Of a stretch of 64,000 bases of DNA, positions 33,604 to 42,300 are shown in pieces. This DNA comes from Roseomonas sp. CECT 9278 (GTDB lineage: Bacteria > Pseudomonadota > Alphaproteobacteria > Acetobacterales > Acetobacteraceae), in NCBI RefSeq assembly GCF_918698155.1, contig NZ_CAKKLX010000016.1, forward strand, positions 1 through 64,000, given 5' to 3'. The notes under the pieces are model-generated. The model ran no database searches and had not been told where the DNA came from. It was given only the letters and a program-made list of their open reading frames with translations. Made by a program: the position numbers and the translations under genes. Every line of letters begins with the position of its first letter. Position 1 is the stretch's first letter.

Positions 33604-34749
33604 CTACGCCGCCGGCCGCGCGAGCCGCAGGCCGAGCAGCGCGCAGACCGCCACCAGCATGGCCCAGAAGCCGCCCAGCGCCGGCCCCGCGCCGACCGCG
33701 TCCACCGCCAGCCCGGTCAGCAGCGGCGGCACGCAGAAGCCGAGATGCGCCACCAGGAACACGCCGGCGGCAGCGCGCGCACGGTCCGCGCCGGAGGCAG
33801 CCTCGCTGGCGCCGGCCAGCGCGCCGACGAACAGGAAGCCATAGGCGGCGCTGCCGACCAGCGCGCCGCCCGCCAGCAGCAGCGGCAGCGACACCGTGAG
33901 CGTGCCCAGGATCACCAGCCCCGCCCCCGCCACCAGCACCGGCAGGCCGATCAGCGACAGGGTGCGCGCGGGCAGCCGCCCGATCGCCTGCTGCACCGCC
34001 GTGCCCGCCAGGATCATGAAGCAAACCGCGATCGGGCCCAGGCGCGGATGCCCGGCCATCGCCAGCGCGCTCGGCACCGAGGTGATGGTCACGCCTGTCA
34101 CCCCCCAGGCGGCGAACATCCCGAAGGACCCCGCGACGGTGCCGCGCGGGAAGGCCGGCACGCGCAGCCAGGCCACGCGTTCCTGCGGCCGCGGGTCGGG
34201 CAGGCGCGCCACCACCACGGCCAGCACCGCGACCGCGGCCAGGTGGGCCCAGAAGGTGACGGGCGGTTCGGCATCGCCCAGCAGCCACAGCGCGCCGAGT
34301 GTCGCGAGCGCGCCCGCGCCGTAGGAGCCTGCGGTGGCAAACGCCGTCACGCGCGCCGCCTGGCGCCCGGCCTCCGGCCCGCCGGCGAGCTCCGCGGCCC
34401 AGGCGGTCGCGCCGCCCGCGACCAGGCCGATCGCAAGCCCCTGCAGCAGCCGCGCGACACCCAGGGCCACCAAGCCAGGCGCCAGCACCAGGCACAAGGT
34501 GGACAGCCCGGCCAGCAGCAGCGCCGCCAGCACGCAGGGCCGCCGCCCGATCCGGTCCGACAGCCCGCCCAGCAGCGGCGCGGTGACGATCAGCGTCGCC
34601 GCATAGACGATGAAGGCGGCGGCCAGCCCCGATGCGCCGCCGCCGTCGCGCGCCGCATAGGTGGTGAACAACGGCATCGCGAGGGTGGTGGAGATGCCGA
34701 TCGCGAAAACCGCGCCGCCGATCGCGATCACGCCAGGGTTCAGGGACAC
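33604..34749 (-). CDS. MFS transporter
   Basis: This protein of about 381 residues has twelve likely membrane segments. The motif GGLSDRIGRRPCVLAALLL between TM2 and TM3 is the MFS loop signature, and LARLLQGLAIGLVAGGATAW is TM4. The second half repeats the pattern (FCVPPLLTGLAVDAVGAGPALGG near the end). Start GTG 34749 is chosen because protein-like sequence begins there (SLNPGVIAIGGAVFAIGIS); the open frame extends left with arginine-rich non-protein sequence. The substrate is unknown. The divergent neighbour is the BKACE gene, 205 bases away. Confidence 0.85.
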   Translation of the reverse strand: MSLNPGVIAIGGAVFAIGISTTLAMPLFTTYAARDGGGASGLAAAFIVYAATLIVTAPLLGGLSDRIGRRPCVLAALLLAGLSTLCLVLAPGLVALGVARLLQGLAIGLVAGGATAWAAELAGGPEAGRQAARVTAFATAGSYGAGALATLGALWLLGDAEPPVTFWAHLAAVAVLAVVVARLPDPRPQERVAWLRVPAFPRGTVAGSFGMFAAWGVTGVTITSVPSALAMAGHPRLGPIAVCFMILAGTAVQQAIGRLPARTLSLIGLPVLVAGAGLVILGTLTVSLPLLLAGGALVGSAAYGFLFVGALAGASEAASGADRARAAAGVFLVAHLGFCVPPLLTGLAVDAVGAGPALGGFWAMLVAVCALLGLRLARPAA

Positions 34750-34954
34750 GGCAACAGGATCGGGCCGCGCGCGGGTGCCGTCAACGCGGGGGGTTCCGGC
34801 GCGCAGCCGCGCGGGGCAGGATCGCCGCGGCATCGATGTCGCGCGCAGCGGCCACGTCAGGTTCCATCGCGGCGAAACGCGATGGACGCCCGCCAACCCT
34901 GCGCGCATGCCGGTCGCCCCGGAAGGTCGCCGGCATCAGCGCGGAGGAAGCAAC

Positions 34955-35881
34955 ATGTCCAAGGTCATCATCACCTGTGCCGTCACCGGCGCGATCCACA
35001 CGCCGTCCATGTCGGAGCACCTGCCGATCACGCCGCAGCAGATCGCCGAGCAGTCGATCGCGGCCGCCGAGGCCGGCGCGTCCATCATCCACCTGCATGC
35101 GCGCGACCCGATCGACGGCCGGCCCACGCCGGACCCGGCGGTGTTCATGCAGTTCCTGCCGGTGATCAAGCAGTCGACCGACGCGGTCATCAACATCACG
35201 ACCGGCGGTGGCCTGGGCATGACGCTCGATGAGCGCCTGGCCGCGCCGCTGCTGGCCAAGCCCGAGATGTGCAGCCTCAACATGGGCAGCATGAACTTCA
35301 ACATCGCGCCGTCCGCCGCGCGGGTGAAGCAGTTCAAGCACGACTGGGAAAAGCCGTATCTGGAAGGCACCACCAACTACATCTTCCGCAACACCTTCCA
35401 GGACATCGAGCAGGTGGTGGAACGGCTCGGCAAGGGCCACGGCACGCGCTTCGAATTCGAGTGCTACGACGTGGGCCACCTGTACAACCTCGCACACATG
35501 CTCGACCGCAAGGTGGTGGAGCCGCCGCTGTTCACCCAGACCATCTTCGGCATCCTGGGCGGCATCGGCGCCGAGCACCGCAACCTGATGTTCATGAAGG
35601 AGACCGCGGACCGGCTGTTCGGCGATGCCTATGTCTGGTCGGTGCTGGCGGCCGGGCGGCACCAGATGCCCTTCGTGACCATGGCGGCGATGATGGGCGG
35701 GAATGTGCGCGTGGGGCTCGAGGACAGCCTGTGGATCGGCAAGGGCCAGGCGGCCACGTCGAACGCGCAGCAGGTGGCGAAGATCCGCCGCATCATCGAG
35801 GACCTGTCGATGGAGGTCGCGACACCGGCGGAAGCGCGGGCGATGCTGAAATTGAAGGGCGGCGACCTGGTGGGGTTCTGA
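34955..35881 (+). CDS. Beta-keto acid cleavage enzyme (BKACE, DUF849 family)
   Basis: This 308-residue zinc enzyme belongs to the family that condenses a beta-keto acid with acetyl-CoA and splits it to acetoacetate and a CoA ester, as in 3-keto-5-aminohexanoate cleavage. The zinc-binding motif is IIHLHARDP (about residues 45-53), with TGGGLGMTLDERLA, CSLNMGSMNF, EFECYDVGHLYNL, GGNVRVGLEDSLWIGKGQ and the late NAQQVAKIRRI. Length is typical. ATG 34955 has GGAGGAA upstream. The native substrate is not deducible. A small membrane-peptide gene starts 6 bases after its stop. Confidence 0.92.
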   Translation: MSKVIITCAVTGAIHTPSMSEHLPITPQQIAEQSIAAAEAGASIIHLHARDPIDGRPTPDPAVFMQFLPVIKQSTDAVINITTGGGLGMTLDERLAAPLLAKPEMCSLNMGSMNFNIAPSAARVKQFKHDWEKPYLEGTTNYIFRNTFQDIEQVVERLGKGHGTRFEFECYDVGHLYNLAHMLDRKVVEPPLFTQTIFGILGGIGAEHRNLMFMKETADRLFGDAYVWSVLAAGRHQMPFVTMAAMMGGNVRVGLEDSLWIGKGQAATSNAQQVAKIRRIIEDLSMEVATPAEARAMLKLKGGDLVGF

Positions 35882-35887
35882 CGCGAC

Positions 35888-36067
35888 ATGTCGGACCCGG
35901 ATCGCGGACAACGCCCCACCTTCGAGCCCGGCCAGGGGCCTGGACTCGGCCGCAAGAACGAAATTCCGTACGGCCTGACCAAGACGCAGTTCGTCGTCGG
36001 CCTGGTCGTGCTCATCCTGCTGTTCTTCGTTGCCTTCGGCCTCGCGATGTCGTGGCAGGGCGAGTGA
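35888..36067 (+). CDS. 59-residue single-TM protein
   Basis: This short gene follows the BKACE stop by 6 bases. The product has a hydrophilic N-terminal half (SDPDRGQRPTFEPGQGPG, then LGRKNEIPYGLTKTQ) and one C-terminal membrane segment (FVVGLVVLILLFFVAFGLAM) ending in SWQGE. Positively charged residues before the TM suggest N-in, C-out topology. Coding is supported by the clean amino-acid pattern, the TM and the close spacing. I do not recognise the family; small tail-anchored membrane peptides of this kind often regulate or bind larger membrane proteins. Confidence 0.7.
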   Translation: MSDPDRGQRPTFEPGQGPGLGRKNEIPYGLTKTQFVVGLVVLILLFFVAFGLAMSWQGE

Positions 36068-36099
36068 CGGCGCAATCGCCGCCCGCGGTGCGAGGCCCG

Positions 36100-36579
36100 T
36101 CAGGATGACCGCTCCACCCGCGTGAGCCAGCAGCCCGGCCGCGCGGTGTGGATGTTCACATAGGCCACGCGCGGGTCGTCGATCCGTGTGCGCAGTGCCG
36201 CCTCCGCCTCCTCGCCCGGCACCACCACGCCGAGGTCGTACAGGCACATCCCCGCCGCATCGTAGTGACGCAGGCTGACGATGGCGTTGCGCGCGACCGT
36301 CTCCGGCAGCGCATCCTCGACCGGCGCGCCGCCGCAATCCTGCGCATGCAGGAACACCGGGGAGGGCGCCCAGTACGGCCCTTGCGGCAGCGGCAGATCC
36401 CAGGACGCGAGCAGCATCGTCTCGCCTGGCCGGCCCAGCCGCAGGCAGGCGCGGCAAGGAAATCCAGGCCCATCGACCGGGCGGACATGCACCGCCCCGC
36501 CGCGATCATCGCGATGCGTGGCACGGAAGCGGGTGGCGGAATCGGCATCCATCGGGATGCAGCGGAAGCGTGTGCTCAT
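36100..36579 (-). CDS. DUF1203 family protein
   Basis: This 159-residue cytoplasmic protein matches DUF1203. It begins FRCIPMDADSATRFR, has the Cys-containing core GFPCRACLRLGRPGETMLLASWD, then YWAPSPVFLHAQDC, and ends AYVNIHTARPGCWLTRVER. The conserved cysteines (PCRAC) and His-rich pattern are typical of the family, whose function is unknown. ATG 36579 matches the family start. It lies alone on the minus strand between the small membrane peptide and a pair of hairpins. Confidence 0.88.
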   Translation of the reverse strand: MSTRFRCIPMDADSATRFRATHRDDRGGAVHVRPVDGPGFPCRACLRLGRPGETMLLASWDLPLPQGPYWAPSPVFLHAQDCGGAPVEDALPETVARNAIVSLRHYDAAGMCLYDLGVVVPGEEAEAALRTRIDDPRVAYVNIHTARPGCWLTRVERSS

Positions 36580-36642
36580 GGCGCGATCCTGGCGCGTCGC
36601 GCGCGCCCGCGCCTTCCGCCTGTTGCGCCCGCATGCGGCACC

Positions 36643-36670
36643 GCGCCCGCATCGCGATGGATGCGGGCGC
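36643..36670 (-). terminator. Hairpin downstream of the DUF4394 gene
   Basis: GCGCCCGCAT and ATGCGGGCGC form a perfect 10-bp stem with an 8-base loop, about 80 bases after the DUF4394 stop. A second GC-rich inverted repeat (GGCGC...GCGCC, near 36677-36700) lies closer. Together they probably end the DUF4394 transcript. Confidence 0.5.
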
Positions 36671-36752
36671 GGGCCGGCGCTTTCCCCCGGGAGGGCGCCG
36701 CGGCAGGGGGCACTGGCCGCGGGGGGTTGTGCCCGCCGGGGGCGCGCAGGGG

Positions 36753-37538
36753 TCACCGCATCGCGGCGATGTCGATCACCTCGGCCGCGGGCAGACCCGC
36801 CACCGCACCGGTCGCGGTGGCCGCGCCGGTCTCGAGGTTCACCATGTGCAGCGTCCCGCCGGCCAGCAGGAAGCCCATGTTGGCCCCGCCCTCGCCGGCC
36901 AGGATGTCGAAGGCGACACCCGGCGGCAGCGTGGCGGCGACCTGGCCGCGCGGCTGCTGCACCCCGTCATTGGGCGGCGCCTGCAGGTTGAAGGTGCGGG
37001 TCAGCGTGTCGATGGTGTACAGCGCCGTCGCGGTCGCGCCCGCCATGCTGTTGGTATAGGCGCCGGCGGTGACGCGCGGCGCCTGTTCGGCGAAGGGCGT
37101 GCCGGCGGCGAACTTCAGCTGGCCGTCGCGCGCGGCCTCGCCGGTCTCGACATTCACGCGCAGATTGATGCCGTTCATGCCCATCACGCGCAGGCGATTG
37201 GCGACCGGGTTGAAATCCACCACCGCACGGCCGCCGGGCTGGAATTCGCCGCTGATGCGGCTGACCTGCGCGGCGCGGCCATTGGCGGGGTCGATGGTCA
37301 CGATCTGGCCGCGCTCGGTCACGCCATAGATGCGGCCATCCTGCGGGCGCTGGTCGATGCCCATGACGCGGCCATCGGCGCCGGTGATGCGCACGGGCGC
37401 GCTCGCACGGCGCGTCTCGCTGTCGATGCGCACCAGCGCGTTGTCGGCGGTCAGGCCCAGCAGCGTGGCGGCCTGCAGCGGCGCGGCAGCCGCGACCATG
37501 CCGAAGGCGGCGAGCGTCAGGCGCAGGGGAGTCGTCAT
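36753..37538 (-). CDS. Exported DUF4394 protein (beta-propeller-like)
   Basis: This 261-residue secreted protein has a signal peptide (TTPLRLTLAAFGMVAAAAPLQAAT). Repeated short blades follow the DUF4394 pattern: LLGLTADNALVRIDSETRR, IDQRPQDGRIYGVTERGQIVTIDP, VVDFNPVANRLRVMG-x-NG, ATALYTIDTLTRTFNLQAPP and GFLLAGGTLHMVNLETG. Members are extracellular or periplasmic proteins of unknown role. ATG 37538 has GGAGAG upstream. The next gene, 37651-38073, lies upstream on the same strand with a 112-base gap. Confidence 0.88.
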   Translation of the reverse strand: MTTPLRLTLAAFGMVAAAAPLQAATLLGLTADNALVRIDSETRRASAPVRITGADGRVMGIDQRPQDGRIYGVTERGQIVTIDPANGRAAQVSRISGEFQPGGRAVVDFNPVANRLRVMGMNGINLRVNVETGEAARDGQLKFAAGTPFAEQAPRVTAGAYTNSMAGATATALYTIDTLTRTFNLQAPPNDGVQQPRGQVAATLPPGVAFDILAGEGGANMGFLLAGGTLHMVNLETGAATATGAVAGLPAAEVIDIAAMR

Positions 37539-37650
37539 GGCGGTCTCTCCATGGGTTGGAACGAGGCCGCCATCGGCCCCGCTGACCGCCTTACGGAGGC
37601 CCTCCACGGATGGATGCAGTCGCGCGATCACGAAATCGCGCGCCGCGCGG

Positions 37651-38073
37651 TCAGGGTGCCGGCAGCACCACGATGGTGACAGTGCGGGAGGGCGGTTCGG
37701 CCGCGCGCACGCGCGGGCTGAACTGCGCGCTGCGGGCCTCGGCGCGCAGCCGGTCGCGCTCGATGCCGCGGCTGGACAGCGCCAGCGCCACGGCGCGCGC
37801 GCGTTCGGCCGCCAGGCGGATCGAGGTGGTCGCCCCGCCCTCCTGGCCCGCATGGCCCAGCAGGCAGGCAACGCGGCTGGGGTTCTGCCGCAGCAGTTCC
37901 TCGGCCGCTGCGAGCGGCGTGCGCGCGGCATCCGTCACCCGCGCATTGCCGCGGGCGAAGGGGACGGAGAAGACGTCGTCCTCCACCTGCTCGGCGCCGA
38001 CGCAGTTGAACGGGCGGATCTGCGCGGTGGCCGGTGCGGCCAGCAGCGCGAAGGCGAGGACCAGGCGGATCAT
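37651..38073 (-). CDS. Exported OmpA-like domain protein
   Basis: This 140-residue protein has a signal peptide (IRLVLAFALLAAPATAQ) and a small domain with the OmpA/MotB-like order VPFARGNARVTDAARTPLAAAEELLRQNP, VACLLGHAGQEG and IRLAAERARAVALALSSRGI. The usual peptidoglycan-contact pattern is only partly kept: GHAG replaces GHTD, so a divergent OmpA-like fold is the most I claim. Its 5' end overlaps the 3' end of the JmjC-type gene by 4 bases, so it is the second gene of a two-gene unit. Confidence 0.75.
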   Translation of the reverse strand: MIRLVLAFALLAAPATAQIRPFNCVGAEQVEDDVFSVPFARGNARVTDAARTPLAAAEELLRQNPSRVACLLGHAGQEGGATTSIRLAAERARAVALALSSRGIERDRLRAEARSAQFSPRVRAAEPPSRTVTIVVLPAP

Positions 38074-39269
38074 GCGGCGAGCACGCCGGCCTCGCGCAGC
38101 CGCGCGATCAGCGCCGGCGCGTCGCAGCCGGGATGGGCGCCGCGCAACTCGGCCTCGGTCACCGCGGGGCGGGCGACGATCCAGGCGGCGGCCTCGACCT
38201 CGGGCAGGGTCATGGCGACGATGCCCGTGGGCGTGCGCAGGCCGAACTCGGTGCCGCGCCTGACCGGCCTGGCCTCCGCGACCACGCGGAAGGACGGCGC
38301 AGCGGGCGTGCCGGCGGCGCCGTCGCGCGCCGCGAGCAGGTCGTAGCCACCGCGCTGGAAGCGGTAGTCGCGCACGAAGGCGGCCAGCACGTCCTGCACC
38401 TTCGCATCGCGCGCCAGCGCGGCCAGGCGGTCGCCGAGCAGCGCCGTGCGCGCCGCCAGCGCGTCGGCCGCCGCGGCGGAGCCATCCTGGCGCGGCAGCG
38501 GCTTGCGGAAGTCGGCGTCATACAGCGCGCGTTCCACCAGAACGTTCAGCACATCCATCCCCAGCGGGGCATGGACGCCATAGGCGACATGGACGGAATT
38601 CGGCGCTTCCGCCAGCGCATCGTGGTACCAGCCGCGCGGCAGGTACAGGATGTCGCCGCGCCTGAGCGTGACCTGGCCGCGCAGCGCGCCCTTGGCCTGG
38701 TCATGGTGGTCCTGCTTCTGGCCGCGGAAGGCAGGGTGCGGGATCGGCCATTCGGCGCGGCCTTCCCAGATGTTCCAGGTCTTCTCGCCCTCCACCTGCA
38801 CCGCCCAGACATCGTGGGTGTCGTAGTGCGAATGGAACGCCTTGTGCGACTGCCACGAGATATAGACGTTGGCCTGCGCCTTGCCGAAGCCTGCGCCTTC
38901 CAGCGCGTCCGACACGGCGGCCAGGCCGGGTGTCAGGCTGTCCACGTCGTTCATCACGACCGACGCACCGCGCCGGACCCAGTCCTGCACCTTGGCCGCC
39001 ACCGGCTGGAGCACCTGCGCGCGATCGCGCGAGACCGCCTTCACGCTGTAGCTGGCCGGCGGCACCGGCGCGCTGTCCAGCACCAGCTTCAGGCTGGTCT
39101 CGGTCCAGGCATGCGTCATGTCGAGCAGCCGGTTGATGCCCGCCCAGTCGAGCACGCCGGCGAACTTGTCCGGGCTGCCCTGGATGTGCAGCGGCGCGCG
39201 GTCGTAGTGGTCGGCCAGGAACCGTTCGGGCGTGACCGGCGACAGCAGGTCCTGCAACGTCATCTTCAT
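38070..39269 (-). CDS. JmjC/cupin-like 2-oxoglutarate oxygenase (RoxA/ribosomal-protein-hydroxylase-like)
   Basis: This 399-residue protein matches the cupin_4/JmjC oxygenases related to YcfD/RoxA. It begins LQDLLSPVTPERFLADHYDRAPLHI. The iron-binding region is HSHYDTHDVWAVQVEGEKTWNIW, followed by LRRGDILYLPRGWYHDALAE and NSVHVAYGVHAP. The C-terminal helical region ends in a winged-helix-like segment (VEAAAWIVARPAVTEAELRG). YcfD-type enzymes hydroxylate ribosomal protein L16; here the target is unknown. ATG 39269 has AGGA upstream; alternatives at 39278 and 39263 differ by a few residues. Confidence 0.88.
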   Translation of the reverse strand: MKMTLQDLLSPVTPERFLADHYDRAPLHIQGSPDKFAGVLDWAGINRLLDMTHAWTETSLKLVLDSAPVPPASYSVKAVSRDRAQVLQPVAAKVQDWVRRGASVVMNDVDSLTPGLAAVSDALEGAGFGKAQANVYISWQSHKAFHSHYDTHDVWAVQVEGEKTWNIWEGRAEWPIPHPAFRGQKQDHHDQAKGALRGQVTLRRGDILYLPRGWYHDALAEAPNSVHVAYGVHAPLGMDVLNVLVERALYDADFRKPLPRQDGSAAAADALAARTALLGDRLAALARDAKVQDVLAAFVRDYRFQRGGYDLLAARDGAAGTPAAPSFRVVAEARPVRRGTEFGLRTPTGIVAMTLPEVEAAAWIVARPAVTEAELRGAHPGCDAPALIARLREAGVLAA

Positions 39270-39371
39270 GCGGCGCATCCTAGCCTGCCCGGCCGCGGTG
39301 CGTCAGGGTCAAGTCTGGACGCGGCAAGGCCCGCCGGCGCAGGCTGGCGCGGCGGCGAAACGGAGGAAACC

Positions 39372-42300
39372 ATGGCGAACGACATGCCGGGCGCGGCGGA
39401 TACCACCCGTGCCGAGGTCCTGCGCGCGGCCGATGAAGCCCTGGCGCGCCTGGCGCCCGCCCTGCCGCCGGACGCCGCCCGCCTGCTGCGCGACCTGCAC
39501 GCCGCGGTGCCGACGCCCGAACTCGCCGCCGAACCGCCCGAGGCGCTGGCCGCCGCCGCCGCGTCCCTGTTTGCCTTCGCGCAGGACCGCAGCCCGGGCG
39601 TCGCCAAGGTCCGCGTGCTGCCGCCCGGCCCGGGCAACGGCCCGCGCCCGGTGGCCGAGGTCGTCACCGACGACATGCCCTTCCTGGTCGATTCGGTGCT
39701 GGCCGCGCTGGCGCTGCATGGGCGCGCGGTCGCGTCCCTGCTGCACCCCATCGTGCGCGTGCAGCGCGATGCGGCAGGGCAATTGGTGGCGATCGACGGC
39801 GCATCCCCGGCGCGCGAGAGCATGATGCGGGTGACCCTGGGTGCCGCCGGCCCCGTGCTGTCCGGCACGCCACCGCGCGGCACCGAGGGGCTCGATGCGC
39901 TGGAAGCCGCGCTGGTGCGTGCCATGGCGGATGTGCGCGCCGCCACCGCGGGCTTCCCGGCCATGCTCGCGCTGCTGCGCGGCGCCGAGGCCGAGGTCGC
40001 CGCCCCGGGCGGGCCCGAGGCCGACGAGGCCGCCGCCTTCCTGCGCTGGCTGGTCGAGGAGAACTTCGTCCTGCTCGGCCATCGTCGCTTCACCGTCGGG
40101 CCGGACGGGGCGATCAGCGTGGTGGCGGCGGAGAATCTGGGCCTGCTGACCGACGCCGCCGTGCCGGTCTTCGACGCCTTGCGCGACCTGTCCGCGATTC
40201 CGCCGGCGGTGCGTGGCGCGCTGGCGAACCCGACGCCGGTGACCGTTGCCAAGGCGAACATGCGCGCGACCGTGCATCGCCCGCAGCATGCCGACGTGGT
40301 GGCGACGCGCATCTTCGACGCCGCCGGCCAGGTGGTGGGCGGGCGGCTGTTCCTCGGCCTGTTCGCGGCGGCGGCGTACAACCGCAATCCGCGGTCGATC
40401 CCGCTGCTGCGGCGCAAATGCGACACCATCCTGGAGATGGCCGGCGTCGAGCCCGACAGCCATGACGGGCGCGCGCTGCGCAACATCCTGGACACCTGGC
40501 CGCGCGACGAGCTGTTCCAGGCGCCGGAGGCGGCGATCCTGGCCGGGGCGCGCCGCGCGCTCGACCTCACCATCCGTCCGCGCGCCGCGCTGATCGTCCG
40601 GCACGACCCGTTCGAACGCTTCGTCTCCGCCATCGCCTGGCTGCCGCGCGACACCTTCGACACGCGCCTGCGCGAACGCGTGGGGCAGACCGTGGCGCGC
40701 GCCTATGACGGGCGGTTGTCAGCCTACTACATCGCGCTCGGCGACGCGCCGCTGGCGCGGGTGCACTACATCGTCGCGACGCGACCCGGCGCGGTGCCCC
40801 ATGTCGATGTCGGCGCGCTGGAAGCCGCCATCGCGCAGGCTGCGCGCGGCTTCGCCGAGCGGCTGTCGGAGGCGCTGTCGGCGACGCGCGGCGAAGCCGA
40901 GGCCGCCGCCGTGCTGGCCCGCTGGCGTGACGCCTTCCCCGGCGCCTATCGCGAGGCGACGACCGCAGCGCAGGGGGTTGCCGACATCCTGCTCGCGGAA
41001 CGCGCGATCGCCGCGGGGGGCGCGCGCGCCGACCTGCAGCGCGCACCTGGCGCCGGGCCGCGGTCGCTGACGCTGCGCCTGGCCAATCCAGCCGCGCCGT
41101 TGGCGCTGGCGGATGCGCTGCCGCTGTTCGAAAGCCTCGACCTGCGGGCGATCGAGGAGCAGCCCTACCTGCTGGCGCCCGTGCAGGCGCCGCAGGTCGT
41201 GCTGCATGTCTATCGGCTGGAGGCCGGCGCCGATTGCCCCGAGGATCGGTTCGACGAAATCCTCGGTGCCCTGGGCGCGCTGCTGGAGGGCTCGGCGGAA
41301 GCCGATGGCTTCAACCGCCTGGTGCTGCGGGCCGGGCTCGACTGGCGCGAATGCTGGCTGCTGCGCGCAATGTTCCGCTGGGCCAAGCAGGTCGGTTTTC
41401 CCTTCGCGCAGGCCTCGGTGGAGGCGGCGTTGTCCGCGCATCCTGAGGCCGCGCGGCTGCTGGTCGAGATCTTCCACCGCCGCTTCGACCCCGCCGCGAC
41501 GGATCGCGACACGTCCAAGGCCGAGGCCGCCTGGGCGATGCTGCTCGATGCCGTCGAGAACCCCGACGAGGACCGCATCCTGACGCGCCTGCGCGTCACG
41601 CTCGACGCGATGCTGCGGACCAATTTCTTCCAGGGCAAGGACTACCTGGCCTTCAAGCTGGACAGCGCGCTGGCCGGCGAGATGCCGGCACCGCGCCCCT
41701 GGCGCGAGATCTTCGTGCATTCCCCGCGCATGGAAGGCTGCCACCTGCGCGCCGGCCCGGTGGCGCGCGGCGGCATCCGCTGGTCCGACCGGCGGGAGGA
41801 TTTCCGCACCGAGATCCTCGGCCTGATGAAGGCGCAGCGGCTCAAGAACGTCATCATCGTGCCGACCGGGGCGAAGGGCGGCTTCGTGCTGAAGCACCCG
41901 CCGCCGATGACCGACCGCGAGGCGTTCCAGGCCGAGGGCATCGCCTGCTACCGCACGCTGGTGCGCTCCATGCTGGACCTGGCGGACAACTACCAGGGCA
42001 CGGCGGTGGTGACGCCGCCGGGCATCGTGCGGCGCGATGGCGACGACCCCTATATCGTCGCCGCCGCCGACAAGGGCACCGCGACCTTCAGCGACATCGC
42101 GAACGGGCTGTCGGCTGAATATGGCTTCTGGCTCGGCGATGCCTTCGCGAGCGGTGGTTCCGCCGGCTACGACCACAAGGGCATGGGCATCACCGCGCGC
42201 GGCGCCTGGGTGATGATCGACCGGCATTTCCAGGAAGTGCTCGGTCGTTCCGTGCAGGATGCGCCCTTCGACATGGTGGGCGTCGGCGACATGTCGGGCG

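Noticed and set aside
38034-39371. Open frame continuous with gdh that would extend it by about 440 residues
   Set aside because: The extension is antisense to the JmjC gene and has shadow composition. The good ribosome-binding site and the normal GDH length support ATG 39372.
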